Assembly: GCF_050389775.1 (NCBI RefSeq) | Contig: NZ_CP177144.1 | Span: forward strand, 4,092,001 to 4,156,000 | Reading direction: 5' to 3' | Source: Marinibacterium sp050389775 | Lineage (GTDB): Bacteria; Pseudomonadota; Alphaproteobacteria; Rhodobacterales; Rhodobacteraceae | DNA: 64,000 bases | Shown: positions 27,796-35,935 of the stretch, one piece after another | How positions within the stretch are numbered: position 1 is the first letter of the stretch | Layout of the letters: each line of letters opens with the position of its first letter | The notes under the pieces: model-generated | Seen by the model: only the letters and a program-made list of their open reading frames with translations | Told to the model about the DNA's origin: nothing | Database searches by the model: none | Translations under genes and position numbers: made by a program

Positions 27796-28090
27796 CTATG
27801 GATGTCATGCAGAGCTGAACGCCTGGCACGGGGCGCACGGTAGAGGCAGAACCGGTCCGAAAGCATGGCCCGGGACAGGCACTGGATGGCGCGTCGGCCT
27901 GACCACCCGGCCCGAGCCACGCGCTGAACGATGTGCCGATCTCATGACCTGGCATGGGCGCGGACGGCGGATATCGTACCGACCTGAACGCCCGGCACGG
28001 GGCCTGCGGCGGGTTTCGCACCGGTCCGAAAGCCCGGCCCGGGGTACTCGGCGGATATCCTCTTGGCCGGACGACCCCGCCCAAGGCCCG
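27796..28090. repeat. Degenerate 42-bp tandem repeat, about seven units
   Basis: Units begin near 27796, 27838, 27880, 27922, 27965, 28007 and 28049. All are 42 bases except one of 43. The last three are the best conserved, each opening CGGCGG(A/G)T(A/T)TC and running into a CCGG/CCCGG-rich second half. In every frame and on both strands this reads as a 14-residue pseudo-repeat, but no frame looks like a gene. It fills most of the 477-base gap between the transglutaminase operon and locus B. 42 bp equals four DNA helical turns. Confidence 0.75.
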
Positions 28091-28223
28091 CAAACCGAAA
28101 CCCATTGGAATCACGGCGCTCTACCGCCCGGCCAGCCCGCCTTCCGCAAGGGAAATCCGCACTTGCCATGCCCCCCGCTTCCGCGCAGTCTCGACCCCGG
28201 GACAATTCAGGAGAGGCGGGACC

Positions 28224-29225
28224 ATGGCACAGACACGCGAGGCCATCGAGGCGCTGCGCGGGCGCATGGGCGAGGCGATCATCGGCCAGCGCGCGGTCAT
28301 CGACCGGCTGATCATCGGCCTGCTGGCCAATGGCAACCTGCTGATCGAAGGCCTGCCCGGCCTGGCCAAGACCCGGGCGATCAAGGCCATGGCACGCAAT
28401 CTCGATGCCAGTTTCAGCCGCATCCAGTTCACCCCCGACCTGCTGCCCTCGGACGTGACCGGCACCGAGGTCTATGCCCAGACGCCCGAAGGCGGCCATT
28501 TCCGTTTCGATCCCGGCCCGATCTTTGCCAACATCGTGCTGGCCGACGAGATCAACCGCGCCCCGGCCAAGGTCCAGGCCGCGCTGCTGGAAGCGATGGA
28601 AGAGCGCCAGGTCACCGTGGCCGGCAAGACCCATGCGATGGAGCCGCTCTTTACCGTCATGGCCACGCAGAACCCGGTCGAACAGGAAGGCACCTATCCG
28701 CTGCCCGAGGCGCAGATGGACCGTTTCCTGATGCATGTGCAGATCACCTATCCCCCGGTCGAGGACGAGGTGGCCGTGATCCGGCTGGTGCGGAGCGAGG
28801 AAAACGCCGCCGCCGGGGTCAGCGAGACTGCCAGCGACAACAGCCCGGCAGAGCGGCCCGCGCCGATCCCGCAATCGGTGGTCTTTGACGCGCGGCGCGA
28901 GATCGGCGGCATCCATGTGTCCGACCAGATCGAACGCTACATGGCCGACCTGGTCCAGGCCACGCGCACGCCGGCCGGGTTGTCCGACGACCTGGCCTCG
29001 TGGATCGAGATCGGCGCCAGCCCGCGCGCCTCGCTGGCGCTGGACAAATGCGCCCGGGCCCATGCCTGGCTGGAAGGCCGCGACTACGTCGACCCGGTCG
29101 ACGTGCGGGCGATTGCGCCCGACGTGTTCCGCCACCGCATTGCCCGGTCCTACGAGGCCCAGGGCGACGGCATCGTGACCGACGCCATCACCGACGAGAT
29201 CCTGCGCCTCGTCGCCCTGCCCTGA
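28224..29225 (+). CDS. MoxR-family AAA+ ATPase (locus B)
   Basis: A 333-residue AAA+ ATPase paralogous to the locus A MoxR: Walker A EGLPGLAKTR, Walker B LADEINRAPAKVQAALLEAMEERQV, sensor region MATQNPVEQEGTYPLPEAQMDRFL and a C-terminal lid with IGASPRASLALDKCARAHAWLEGRDYV. A short acidic/Ala-rich loop (EENAAAGVSETASDNS) is inserted after the second AAA strand region. The ATG at 28224 has GGAG upstream; the long open frame before it is the tandem repeat. It opens plus-strand locus B, followed 4 bases later by DUF58. Confidence 0.9.
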   Translation: MAQTREAIEALRGRMGEAIIGQRAVIDRLIIGLLANGNLLIEGLPGLAKTRAIKAMARNLDASFSRIQFTPDLLPSDVTGTEVYAQTPEGGHFRFDPGPIFANIVLADEINRAPAKVQAALLEAMEERQVTVAGKTHAMEPLFTVMATQNPVEQEGTYPLPEAQMDRFLMHVQITYPPVEDEVAVIRLVRSEENAAAGVSETASDNSPAERPAPIPQSVVFDARREIGGIHVSDQIERYMADLVQATRTPAGLSDDLASWIEIGASPRASLALDKCARAHAWLEGRDYVDPVDVRAIAPDVFRHRIARSYEAQGDGIVTDAITDEILRLVALP

Positions 29226-29229
29226 TCCG

Positions 29230-30177
29230 ATGGCCGTGCCGCCCGATATCGCCGAGGATCCGCGCATCCATGTCACCGCCCGGGGCCTGCAACGGCTGGC
29301 CGGGGCGGCACGCGACCTGCGGTTCCTGCCGCGCCAGCCGGCCCGGTCGGTGCTCAACGGGCGCCATGGGTCGCGGCTGCGCGGGCGGGGGCTGAATTTC
29401 GAGGAACTGCGCGATTACGTCGATGGCGACGACATCCGCACGATCGACTGGAAGGTCACCGCCCGGACCGGCAGCCCCCATGTGCGGGTCTATACCGAAG
29501 AGCGCGACCGCCCGGCCCTGCTGCTGGTCGACCAGCGGGTGTCGATGTTCTTCGGCAGCCAAGTCTACATGAAATCGGTGATCGCCGCCGAGGCCGCCGC
29601 GCTGGCCGCCCATCGCATCCTGGCCCAGGGTGACCGGGTCGGCGGGCTGGTCTTCACCGACACGACCATAGCCGAACACCGGCCCCAGCGCAGCGCCGCC
29701 GCGCTGCACCGGCTGCTGGCCTCGACGGCTCGGGCCAATCGCGGGCTCAGCGCCGATCTGCATGTCGAGACGCCGCTGCCGATCGACCGGGTGCTGCGCG
29801 CGGCTCGGCGGATCACGGCGACGGGCGGGCTGATCCTGGTGTTTTCCGATTTCGACGGGCTGACGCCCGACAGCGAGCGCCACATCCGCGCCCTGGCCCG
29901 CCACAACGACCTGCTGCTGTTCCAGGTCCATGACCCGCTGATGCGCAACCTGCCCGATCGCGCCCGGCTGCCGATCTCGGATGCCCGCCAGCAGGCCGAG
30001 CTGGACATGGGCGCCAATGGCCAGCGCCGGGCGGTCAGCGATTTCCTCGACGGCCGGCTGGCCGCACTGGCCGGCTGGTCGCGGCGCTATGGCGCGCCGC
30101 TGCTGCAGCTGTCCACCGACCAGCCCGCCAGCGACCAGCTGCGCCGGCTGATGGGGCTGGCGGAGGCGCGGCGATGA
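29230..30177 (+). CDS. DUF58 domain protein (locus B)
   Basis: A 315-residue DUF58 protein. The signature is complete: RGRGLNFEELRDYVDGDDIRTIDWKVTARTGSPHVRVYTEERDRP, followed by a vWA-like fold with LLLVDQRVSMFFGS. That DQRVS sequence resembles a MIDAS D-x-S-x-S in which the first Ser is Arg. It pairs with MoxR of the same locus and probably hands substrates to the membrane vWA proteins; the family's molecular role is not settled. It overlaps the DUF4381 gene by ATGA at 30174-30177. Confidence 0.85.
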   Translation: MAVPPDIAEDPRIHVTARGLQRLAGAARDLRFLPRQPARSVLNGRHGSRLRGRGLNFEELRDYVDGDDIRTIDWKVTARTGSPHVRVYTEERDRPALLLVDQRVSMFFGSQVYMKSVIAAEAAALAAHRILAQGDRVGGLVFTDTTIAEHRPQRSAAALHRLLASTARANRGLSADLHVETPLPIDRVLRAARRITATGGLILVFSDFDGLTPDSERHIRALARHNDLLLFQVHDPLMRNLPDRARLPISDARQQAELDMGANGQRRAVSDFLDGRLAALAGWSRRYGAPLLQLSTDQPASDQLRRLMGLAEARR

Positions 30178-30665
30178 CCGAGGAATTCGAAGGGCTGTCG
30201 CTGACCGGGCTGATCGACCTGCTGGAGCCGGCCCCGGTGCCCGACCCGGTGTCGATGTGGCCGCAGACCGCGGCCTGGGCCTGGGTCGGGCTGGCCGTGC
30301 TGGGGCTGGTCTGGCTGGCCGTTGCGCGCCTGCTGGCGCGGCACCGGGCCAATGCCTATCGCCGGGCGGCGCTGAGGGCGCTGGACGGGGCCGGGCCGGA
30401 TGCCGCCCGGATCGCGGCGATCCTGCGCCGGGCGGCGCTGGCGGCCTATCCCCGGGCCGAGGTCGCCGGACTGACGGGCAGCGACTGGCTGGCCTTCCTC
30501 GACCGCAGCTATGGCGGCACCGGGTTCAGCCAGGGCCCCGGCCAGGTGCTGGCCCGGGCGCCCTATCGCCCCTGCCCGCCCGCGCCCGACCTGCTGCCGC
30601 TGGCCCGCGACTGGCTGCGCCGCCACCGCCCCGGGCCGGCGCCCACCGCCGGGGGACGCCCATGA
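30174..30665 (+). CDS. DUF4381 single-pass membrane protein (locus B)
   Basis: A 163-residue protein: a short N-terminus LTGLIDLLEPAPVPDPVSMWPQTAAW, one transmembrane helix (AWVGLAVLGLVWLAVARLL), then a helical cytoplasmic domain with GSDWLAFLDRSYGG. These are hallmarks of DUF4381, found between DUF58 and vWA genes in Bat-type operons. Probably a membrane adaptor of the MoxR/vWA complex. Start and stop overlap both neighbours (ATGA at 30174 and 30662). Confidence 0.8.
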   Translation: MTEEFEGLSLTGLIDLLEPAPVPDPVSMWPQTAAWAWVGLAVLGLVWLAVARLLARHRANAYRRAALRALDGAGPDAARIAAILRRAALAAYPRAEVAGLTGSDWLAFLDRSYGGTGFSQGPGQVLARAPYRPCPPAPDLLPLARDWLRRHRPGPAPTAGGRP

Positions 30666-31636
30666 GCCTTGCCCATCCCTGGCTGCTGATCCTTCTGCCC
30701 CTGCCCCTGGCCGTGATCTTGCTGGTGCCGCCGCATCGCGAGCGCGTCCAGGCCATCCGCATTCCCTTCTTCCGCGAGATCACCCGCGCCGCCGGGATCG
30801 AGGCCCACGATGGCGCCGGCATCCTGGCGCGCAGCCGGGTGCAGCTGGTCGCGGCCGTGCTGATCTGGACCCTGAGCGTCGTGGCCCTGGCCCGGCCCGA
30901 ACGGCTGGGCGATCCGGTGACCGTCGAGACCGCCGCCCGCGACATCGTTCTGGCGCTCGACATCTCCGGTTCGATGGACGAGCGCGATTTCACCGGGGCC
31001 GACGGCCAGCGCCAGCAGCGGCTGGCCGCGGTCAAGGAGGTCATCGCCCGGTTCATCGACGAGCGCGACGGCGACCGGGTGGCGCTGATCGTCTTCGGCA
31101 CCCGGGCCTTTGTTCAGGCGCCCTTTACCGAGGACCTGGCCAGCCTGGGCGGGTTCCTCGACCAGATCCGCGTGGGCATGGCCGGGCCGAACACCGCGCT
31201 GGGGGATGCCATCGGCCTGGCCGTGCGCACCTTTGATGCCTCCGAGATCGACGACCGCCTGCTGATCCTGCTGAGCGACGGGGCCGACACCGGCAGCCGC
31301 ATGCCCCCGATCAACGCGGCCAGCATCGCCGCCGAACGCGGGGTGACGATCTTTACCGTCGGTGTCGGCGATCCCAAGGGCAGCGGCGAGGGCCGGGTCG
31401 ACCTGGACACGCTGGCCCGGGTGGCCGAAACCACCGGCGGGCGCAGCTATTATGCCTCGGATCAGGCCGCGCTGGCCGAGATCTATGACGAGATCGACAC
31501 CCTGACCCCGCGCAAGACCGACTCGCTCAGCTTTCGCCCGCGCGAGGACATGACCCACCTGCCCCTGGCGCTGGCCCTGCTGGTGCTTGTCGGGGCCACC
31601 CTGCTGATGCGCCTGCGCGCCGGGCGGCCGGCATGA
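30662..31636 (+). CDS. von Willebrand factor A domain protein, BatA-type (locus B)
   Basis: A 324-residue vWA protein with two N-terminal membrane helices, a full MIDAS set (ALDISGS, the Thr in GPNTALGDAIG, LLSDGADTG) and a C-terminal helix. Overall layout matches BatA and the 14521 gene of locus A. The start is the ATG at 30662, overlapping the DUF4381 stop; the much longer open frame is a shadow. It is followed, with ATGA overlap, by a vWA-TPR protein with a damaged MIDAS, so this is the metal-competent partner of the pair. Confidence 0.85.
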   Translation: MSLAHPWLLILLPLPLAVILLVPPHRERVQAIRIPFFREITRAAGIEAHDGAGILARSRVQLVAAVLIWTLSVVALARPERLGDPVTVETAARDIVLALDISGSMDERDFTGADGQRQQRLAAVKEVIARFIDERDGDRVALIVFGTRAFVQAPFTEDLASLGGFLDQIRVGMAGPNTALGDAIGLAVRTFDASEIDDRLLILLSDGADTGSRMPPINAASIAAERGVTIFTVGVGDPKGSGEGRVDLDTLARVAETTGGRSYYASDQAALAEIYDEIDTLTPRKTDSLSFRPREDMTHLPLALALLVLVGATLLMRLRAGRPA

Positions 31637-33141
31637 GCGGCGCGGTCGAGGCCTTTCACTTCCTGCGGCCCTGGTGGCTGCTGGCCCTGCCGGCGGTGGC
31701 CCTGCTGTGGTGGTGGCTGCGCCCGCGCCGGGCCGGGGCGGCCGAGGCCCTGGCCGACAGCATCGCCCCCCACCTGGCCGCTGCCCTGCGCACCGGGGCG
31801 GGCCGACGCCGGCGCATCCACCCGCTGGACCTGGTCATGGTCACCGGCCTGTTGCTGGGCCTGGCCGCGGCCGGCCCGACCTGGAGCCGCCTGCCCGATC
31901 CGCTGGTCGCCGATACCGCGCCGCTGGTCGTGGCGCTGAAGGTGACCGACAGCATGCTGGCCGATGACCTGGCGCCCTCGCGGCTGGACCGGGCGCGGTT
32001 CAAGATCCTCGACCTGATCGAGGCCCGGGCCGGGGCGCGCACGGCGTTGGTGGCCTATGCCGGCAGCGCCCACCGGGTGGCCCCGCTGACCGAAGACCCC
32101 AACATCCTGCGCCCGCTGCTGGAAGGGCTCAAGCCCCAGGTCATGCCCCAGGCCGGCGACAACCCGGCCGCCGCGGTGGACCTGGCGGCCGAGATCCTGG
32201 GCGACGAGGCCGGGGCCGTGCTGCTGGTGCTCGACGATGTCGATCCTTCGGCCGTCCCGGCGCTCGAAGACCCGCCGGTGCCCGTGCTGATCCTGCTGGC
32301 CGCGCCCGATGGCACCGGCCTGCCCCAGCTGTCGGGCCTGCCGGTCATCCCGCTGGCCCATGACGGGCGCGACATCACGCGGATCGAACGCCAGCTGCGC
32401 GCGGCCCAGGCCGCGGCCCTGCGCGACGACGACCGGCTGCAATGGAACGACCGGGCCTGGTGGCTGGCCTGGCCGGTCGCCCTGCTGACCCTGCTGTGGT
32501 TCCGCCGGGGCTGGACGATGCGCTGGCGCATGGCCCTGCTGGCTGGCCTGCTGGCGCCCCTGCTGGGCCCCGGCCAGGCCCGGGCCGACGGGCTGGCCGA
32601 TTGGTTTTGGACCCCGGACCAGCAGGGCCAGCGGGCCGAGACCTCCCGCGACTTCGCCCGGGCGGCCACGCTTTATGCCGATCCGTACCGCAAGGCTTAC
32701 GCCATGACCCGGGCCGGCCAGTACGAAGAGGCCATCGACATCCTGGACAAGCTGGACACGCCGGACGCGGCCTTTCTGCAGGGCCTGGCCGAGATCCGCT
32801 TCCGGCGCTACCGGCCGGCGGTGCGGTCCTTCGAGACGGCGCTCGAACGGCGCCCGGGCTGGGCCGAGGCCGAGCGCAACCTCGAGGTGGCCAAGGCCAT
32901 CGTGGAGTATGTCGAGACCACCCAGGAGCAATCGGACACCGGCGAGGACCGGGGCATCGGGGCCGATGACACGGTGTTCGACAACGAGACCCAAAAAGGC
33001 GCCGAAACCCAGGTCGAACAGCCCAGCGAGGGCGAGGCGGGCATGCCCACGGCCGAGCAATGGATGCAGTCGATCGACACGGACATGGGCGATTTCCTGA
33101 AATCCCGCTTTCGCTTCGACCTGTCGGAGAGCGGATCATGA
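31633..33141 (+). CDS. vWA-TPR fusion protein, BatB/BatC-type (locus B), degenerate MIDAS
   Basis: A 502-residue fusion. Order: N-terminal membrane helix, a vWA domain (residues ~90-250), membrane helices near 275-310, TPR-like repeats (AYAMTRAGQYEEAIDILDKLDTPDAAFLQGLAEIRFRRY), an acidic linker and the conserved end EQWMQSIDTDMGDFLKSRF. The MIDAS D-x-S-x-S is replaced by Lys103-V-Thr105-D-Ser107 (ALKVTDSML), so the first metal-ligand Asp is gone and metal-dependent ligand binding is doubtful. In locus A the vWA and TPR parts are separate genes. It overlaps both neighbours. Confidence 0.83.
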   Translation: MSGAVEAFHFLRPWWLLALPAVALLWWWLRPRRAGAAEALADSIAPHLAAALRTGAGRRRRIHPLDLVMVTGLLLGLAAAGPTWSRLPDPLVADTAPLVVALKVTDSMLADDLAPSRLDRARFKILDLIEARAGARTALVAYAGSAHRVAPLTEDPNILRPLLEGLKPQVMPQAGDNPAAAVDLAAEILGDEAGAVLLVLDDVDPSAVPALEDPPVPVLILLAAPDGTGLPQLSGLPVIPLAHDGRDITRIERQLRAAQAAALRDDDRLQWNDRAWWLAWPVALLTLLWFRRGWTMRWRMALLAGLLAPLLGPGQARADGLADWFWTPDQQGQRAETSRDFARAATLYADPYRKAYAMTRAGQYEEAIDILDKLDTPDAAFLQGLAEIRFRRYRPAVRSFETALERRPGWAEAERNLEVAKAIVEYVETTQEQSDTGEDRGIGADDTVFDNETQKGAETQVEQPSEGEAGMPTAEQWMQSIDTDMGDFLKSRFRFDLSESGS

Positions 33142-34814
33142 TGCGCCTGCGCCTCTTGTCCGGCCTGTCGCACGTTCGGTCCTGCGGCATGTCCCGGGTC
33201 CCGTGCCTGGTGCTTTCTCTCGTCGTGTTCCTCGCCCTGCCCCTCCTGTCTTTCCTCGTTCTCTTCATCGTCCTGTCCGCAACTCTCTCCCCCGTCCTGA
33301 TCCTTGCCCTGTTGACTGTGCTCCTGCACTTCTCGTCCCTGGTCTTGCCCCGCATCCTGTCACCGGTCCTCTCCACCGTCCCGTCCGGTGTCCTGACCCG
33401 CGACTTCCCCTTTCCGTCCCGGCTCCTCGTCTCATTCCCCTCCCGTGTCCTGCCCAGCAGCCTGTCCGCAGCCCTCTCAACCGCTCCGTCCGATATCCTG
33501 CCCCACGCCTTCTACCCCTTTCCGTCCCGCTCCCCCTTGCCCTCGCGCATCCTGCTCGCCGTCCTGGCCTGCGCACTGATCATCAGCCCGGCCTCGTCGC
33601 GCGCTCAGCAGGCGCCACGGGTCACGGCCGAGCTGTCGGCCGAGGAAACCATCGTCGGCCAGCCGCTGATGCTGCGCGTCAAGGTGCTGGTGCCCAGCTT
33701 CATGCCCTCCCCCCCGGTCTTTCCCGATTTCGAAGTGCCCGGCCTGCTGATCCGCCTGCCCGAACGGGCCAGCAGCCCGACCAGCGAGACCATCGGCGGC
33801 GAAAGCTGGTCGGGCGTCCAGCGCAGCTATCGGCTCTATCCGCTGGTGCCGGGGCCGGTGACCCTGCCCGGCGGCGATCTGCAGGTGACCTATTCGACCG
33901 GCGGGGCCAGCGATGCCGAGACCACGGCCGTGCCGCTGCCGCCGATCACCTTCACGGCCACCCTGCCCGACGGCGCGCGAGACCTGTCGCCGCTGATCCT
34001 GGCCAGCGGCTTCACCCTTGAGGAAACCGTCGAGATCCCCGAAGACCTGGCCGTCGGCGGGGCGGTGACGCGGGTGGTCACGGCCAGCATCGCGGGCACC
34101 ACGCCCATCCTGATCCCGCCGCTGACCGGGGCCGAGACCCCGCCCGGCCTGCGGGCCTATCCCGACGAGCCCCGGGTCAGCGACCGCGAAGAGCGCGGGG
34201 TGCTGTCGGGCGAGCGGGTGGAACGGGTGGTCTTTCTGCCCGAGCTGGCCGGGTCGGCCAGCCTGCCGGCCATCGCCTTCGACTGGTACAACATCGAAAC
34301 GGGCAAGATCGAGCGAGCCGAGCTGCCGGAGCATGCATTCGACGTGGCCCCCGGCCCCGAGCCGGCCCGCCTGCCGCCCGATCCGCGCCAGCTGGCCCTG
34401 ATCGTGGCGCTGGTGACGGCAGCACTGGCCCTGCTGGAGGCCGTGCGGCGCTTTGGCCTGCCGCTGGCCCGGCGCTGGCTGGCCACGCAGGTGGCGCGCT
34501 GGCGGGCCTCTGAACACCATGCCCATCACCAGGTCACGCGGGCGCTGGCCCGGCGCGACCTGACCGCGCTGAACCGGGCGCTGGCGGTGTGGCAACCGCA
34601 GCTTGAGGCCATGGCCGACCCGGCGCTGCTGGCCCCGGGCCGGGCCCGCCTGGATGCTGCGCTGGCCCGGATCGGGGCGGCGCGATACGGGCCGAACAGG
34701 GGGACGGGCGAGGATGCCGGCTGGACGGCGGCGCGGCAGGCCTGTGCAGCGCTGCGCCGGGTCGCCCGGTCCGGCCGGGCCGGGGTTGCGGCGCTGCCGG
34801 CGCTGAACCCCTGA
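33141..34814 (+). CDS. BatD-like protein with a repeat-derived N-terminal extension (locus B)
   Basis: A 557-residue protein. The C-terminal ~400 residues are BatD-like: AQQAPRVTAELSAEETIVGQPLMLRV, beta-sandwich repeats, a membrane helix near LALIVALVTAALALLEAV and a cytoplasmic tail. A normal signal peptide would start around RILLAVLACALIISP near residue 135. The ~135 residues before it are Leu/Ser/Pro/Phe-rich and encoded by degenerate tandem repeats (33273-33566). The ATG at 33141 overlaps the previous TGA, so coupled initiation there is plausible, but an internal start nearer the real signal peptide cannot be excluded. Confidence 0.75.
   Translation: MRLRLLSGLSHVRSCGMSRVPCLVLSLVVFLALPLLSFLVLFIVLSATLSPVLILALLTVLLHFSSLVLPRILSPVLSTVPSGVLTRDFPFPSRLLVSFPSRVLPSSLSAALSTAPSDILPHAFYPFPSRSPLPSRILLAVLACALIISPASSRAQQAPRVTAELSAEETIVGQPLMLRVKVLVPSFMPSPPVFPDFEVPGLLIRLPERASSPTSETIGGESWSGVQRSYRLYPLVPGPVTLPGGDLQVTYSTGGASDAETTAVPLPPITFTATLPDGARDLSPLILASGFTLEETVEIPEDLAVGGAVTRVVTASIAGTTPILIPPLTGAETPPGLRAYPDEPRVSDREERGVLSGERVERVVFLPELAGSASLPAIAFDWYNIETGKIERAELPEHAFDVAPGPEPARLPPDPRQLALIVALVTAALALLEAVRRFGLPLARRWLATQVARWRASEHHAHHQVTRALARRDLTALNRALAVWQPQLEAMADPALLAPGRARLDAALARIGAARYGPNRGTGEDAGWTAARQACAALRRVARSGRAGVAALPALNP
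33273..33566 (+). repeat. Degenerate tandem repeat within the BatD-like 5' region
   Basis: Pyrimidine-rich segments recur with CTGTC.. starts at 33273, 33357 and 33462 (spacings 84 and 105, multiples of 21). Each runs through CTCTC..CCGTCC..TCCTG and CCTTTCCGTCCCG-type blocks. The coding strand is strongly biased to C/T, unlike flanking coding sequence. The frame stays open, producing FPSR- and LST-P-S-type pseudo-repeats. Confidence 0.6.
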
Positions 34815-34944
34815 GGCCATCGCAGCGGGGCCGATCCGGGCGACGGCAACCGTTGTCGCGCCGGCACCGAACGTGGCCACGACACCGATCATGGCACGCG
34901 CTGTCGCGAACCCGTCGCCATGCCGCCTCCCGCCGCGCAGCGGT

Positions 34945-35616
34945 CTAGTCGGACTCGTCGAACGGCTCGATCAGCTCCGGCCCGCTGGCCCGGTTGGAAT
35001 TGACCCGGGGATGGACCCGGTGAAAGCTCAGCAGCTCCTCGTCCCCCGGCCGCATCAGCCGGGCCGCGCCCTTGCCCGCTTCGCCCAGCCACAGCGGCCA
35101 ATCCTCGGGATCAAGGATCAGGGGCATGCGGTGATGGATGCGCGACATGGCCTCGGAGGCGCCGGTGGTCACGATGGCACAGGTGCTGCGCCGGTCCTCG
35201 TCACGGCCCCAATCCTGCCAGACCCCGCCAAAGGCGATCGGCGCGCCATCGGCCCGGCGGATGTACCAGGGCAGGCGGTTGCCCTCGGCGTCCTTGGTCC
35301 ATTCATAGAAACCCGTGGCCAGGATCAGGCAGCGCCGCGCGCGACAGGCGGCACGAAAGGCCGGTTTCTCGGCCAGGGTCTCGGCCCGGGCATTGATCAG
35401 CAGCGGGCCGGCGGTCTCGGAGGCGTACCAATGGGGCAGGAAGCCCCAGCGCATGGGCAGCAGGGAACGCCCGGTCTCGCCCAGGCGCACCACGTGGACC
35501 TGCACCGTCGGGCAGACATTGTAATTGGGCACCTCGGGCAGGTCGTTGGCCGGCTGGGCGGCAAAGAGCTGGGCCATGGCATCGGGCGGCAGGGTTACGG
35601 CGAAACGTCCACACAT
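34945..35616 (-). CDS. SRAP-domain protein (HMCES/YedK), abasic-site crosslinker
   Basis: A 223-residue SOS-response-associated peptidase domain protein. After Met removal, Cys2 (MCGRFAV) becomes the N-terminal nucleophile that forms a thiazolidine crosslink with abasic sites in single-stranded DNA. Other conserved elements: PNYNVCPT, MRWGFLPHW, NARAET, ATGFYEW (active-site Glu) and SRIHHRMPLIL (active-site His). Length matches YedK (222). No LexA box was recognised upstream, and the gene stands alone beside the 103-bp repeat array. Confidence 0.92.
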   Translation of the reverse strand: MCGRFAVTLPPDAMAQLFAAQPANDLPEVPNYNVCPTVQVHVVRLGETGRSLLPMRWGFLPHWYASETAGPLLINARAETLAEKPAFRAACRARRCLILATGFYEWTKDAEGNRLPWYIRRADGAPIAFGGVWQDWGRDEDRRSTCAIVTTGASEAMSRIHHRMPLILDPEDWPLWLGEAGKGAARLMRPGDEELLSFHRVHPRVNSNRASGPELIEPFDESD

Positions 35617-35626
35617 GGGCGCAGGT

Positions 35627-35935
35627 TAGCCGCCCGGCGGCCCGGCCGTCGAGCCTCGGTTGGCACTGGCGGACCCGCGACCGGCCGGAACGGAGCGGGC
35701 GCCGGCAGCCGACAGGGACGGACGAAGAGCTTTGGTCTGCGGCCGGCCGAGGCGGAGTGAGGGGACTGGCCTACGCCCGGCAGGGGCGGTGCGAGGGATC
35801 AGGAGCGCGGGCGGCCGGGGTGAACGGAGAGCCTTTGGCCCGCGACCGCCAGGGGCGGAGCGAGGGCACTGCTCAGCGACCTGCTGGGACGACGCGAGGA
35901 AGCAGGAGCGTGCTCGGCCGGGGCATTGACGGGGA
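35627..35935. repeat. About three copies of a 103-bp degenerate tandem repeat
   Basis: Landmarks recur at 103-base spacing: CTTTGG at 35730 and 35833, GGAGCG-type blocks at 35800 and 35903, ACTG at 35765 and 35868, with a weaker first copy from about 35627. Each copy holds sub-repeats of a GACCGGCCGGGGCGGAGCGAGG-like theme. The array fills the whole gap between the SRAP gene start and the P450 stop. No gene is apparent in it. Confidence 0.6.

Noticed and set aside
27659..28114. Possible proline-rich proteins in three frames over the 42-bp repeats
   Set aside because: All frames read as 14-residue pseudo-repeats because the DNA period is 42; no ribosome site or family features support any of them.
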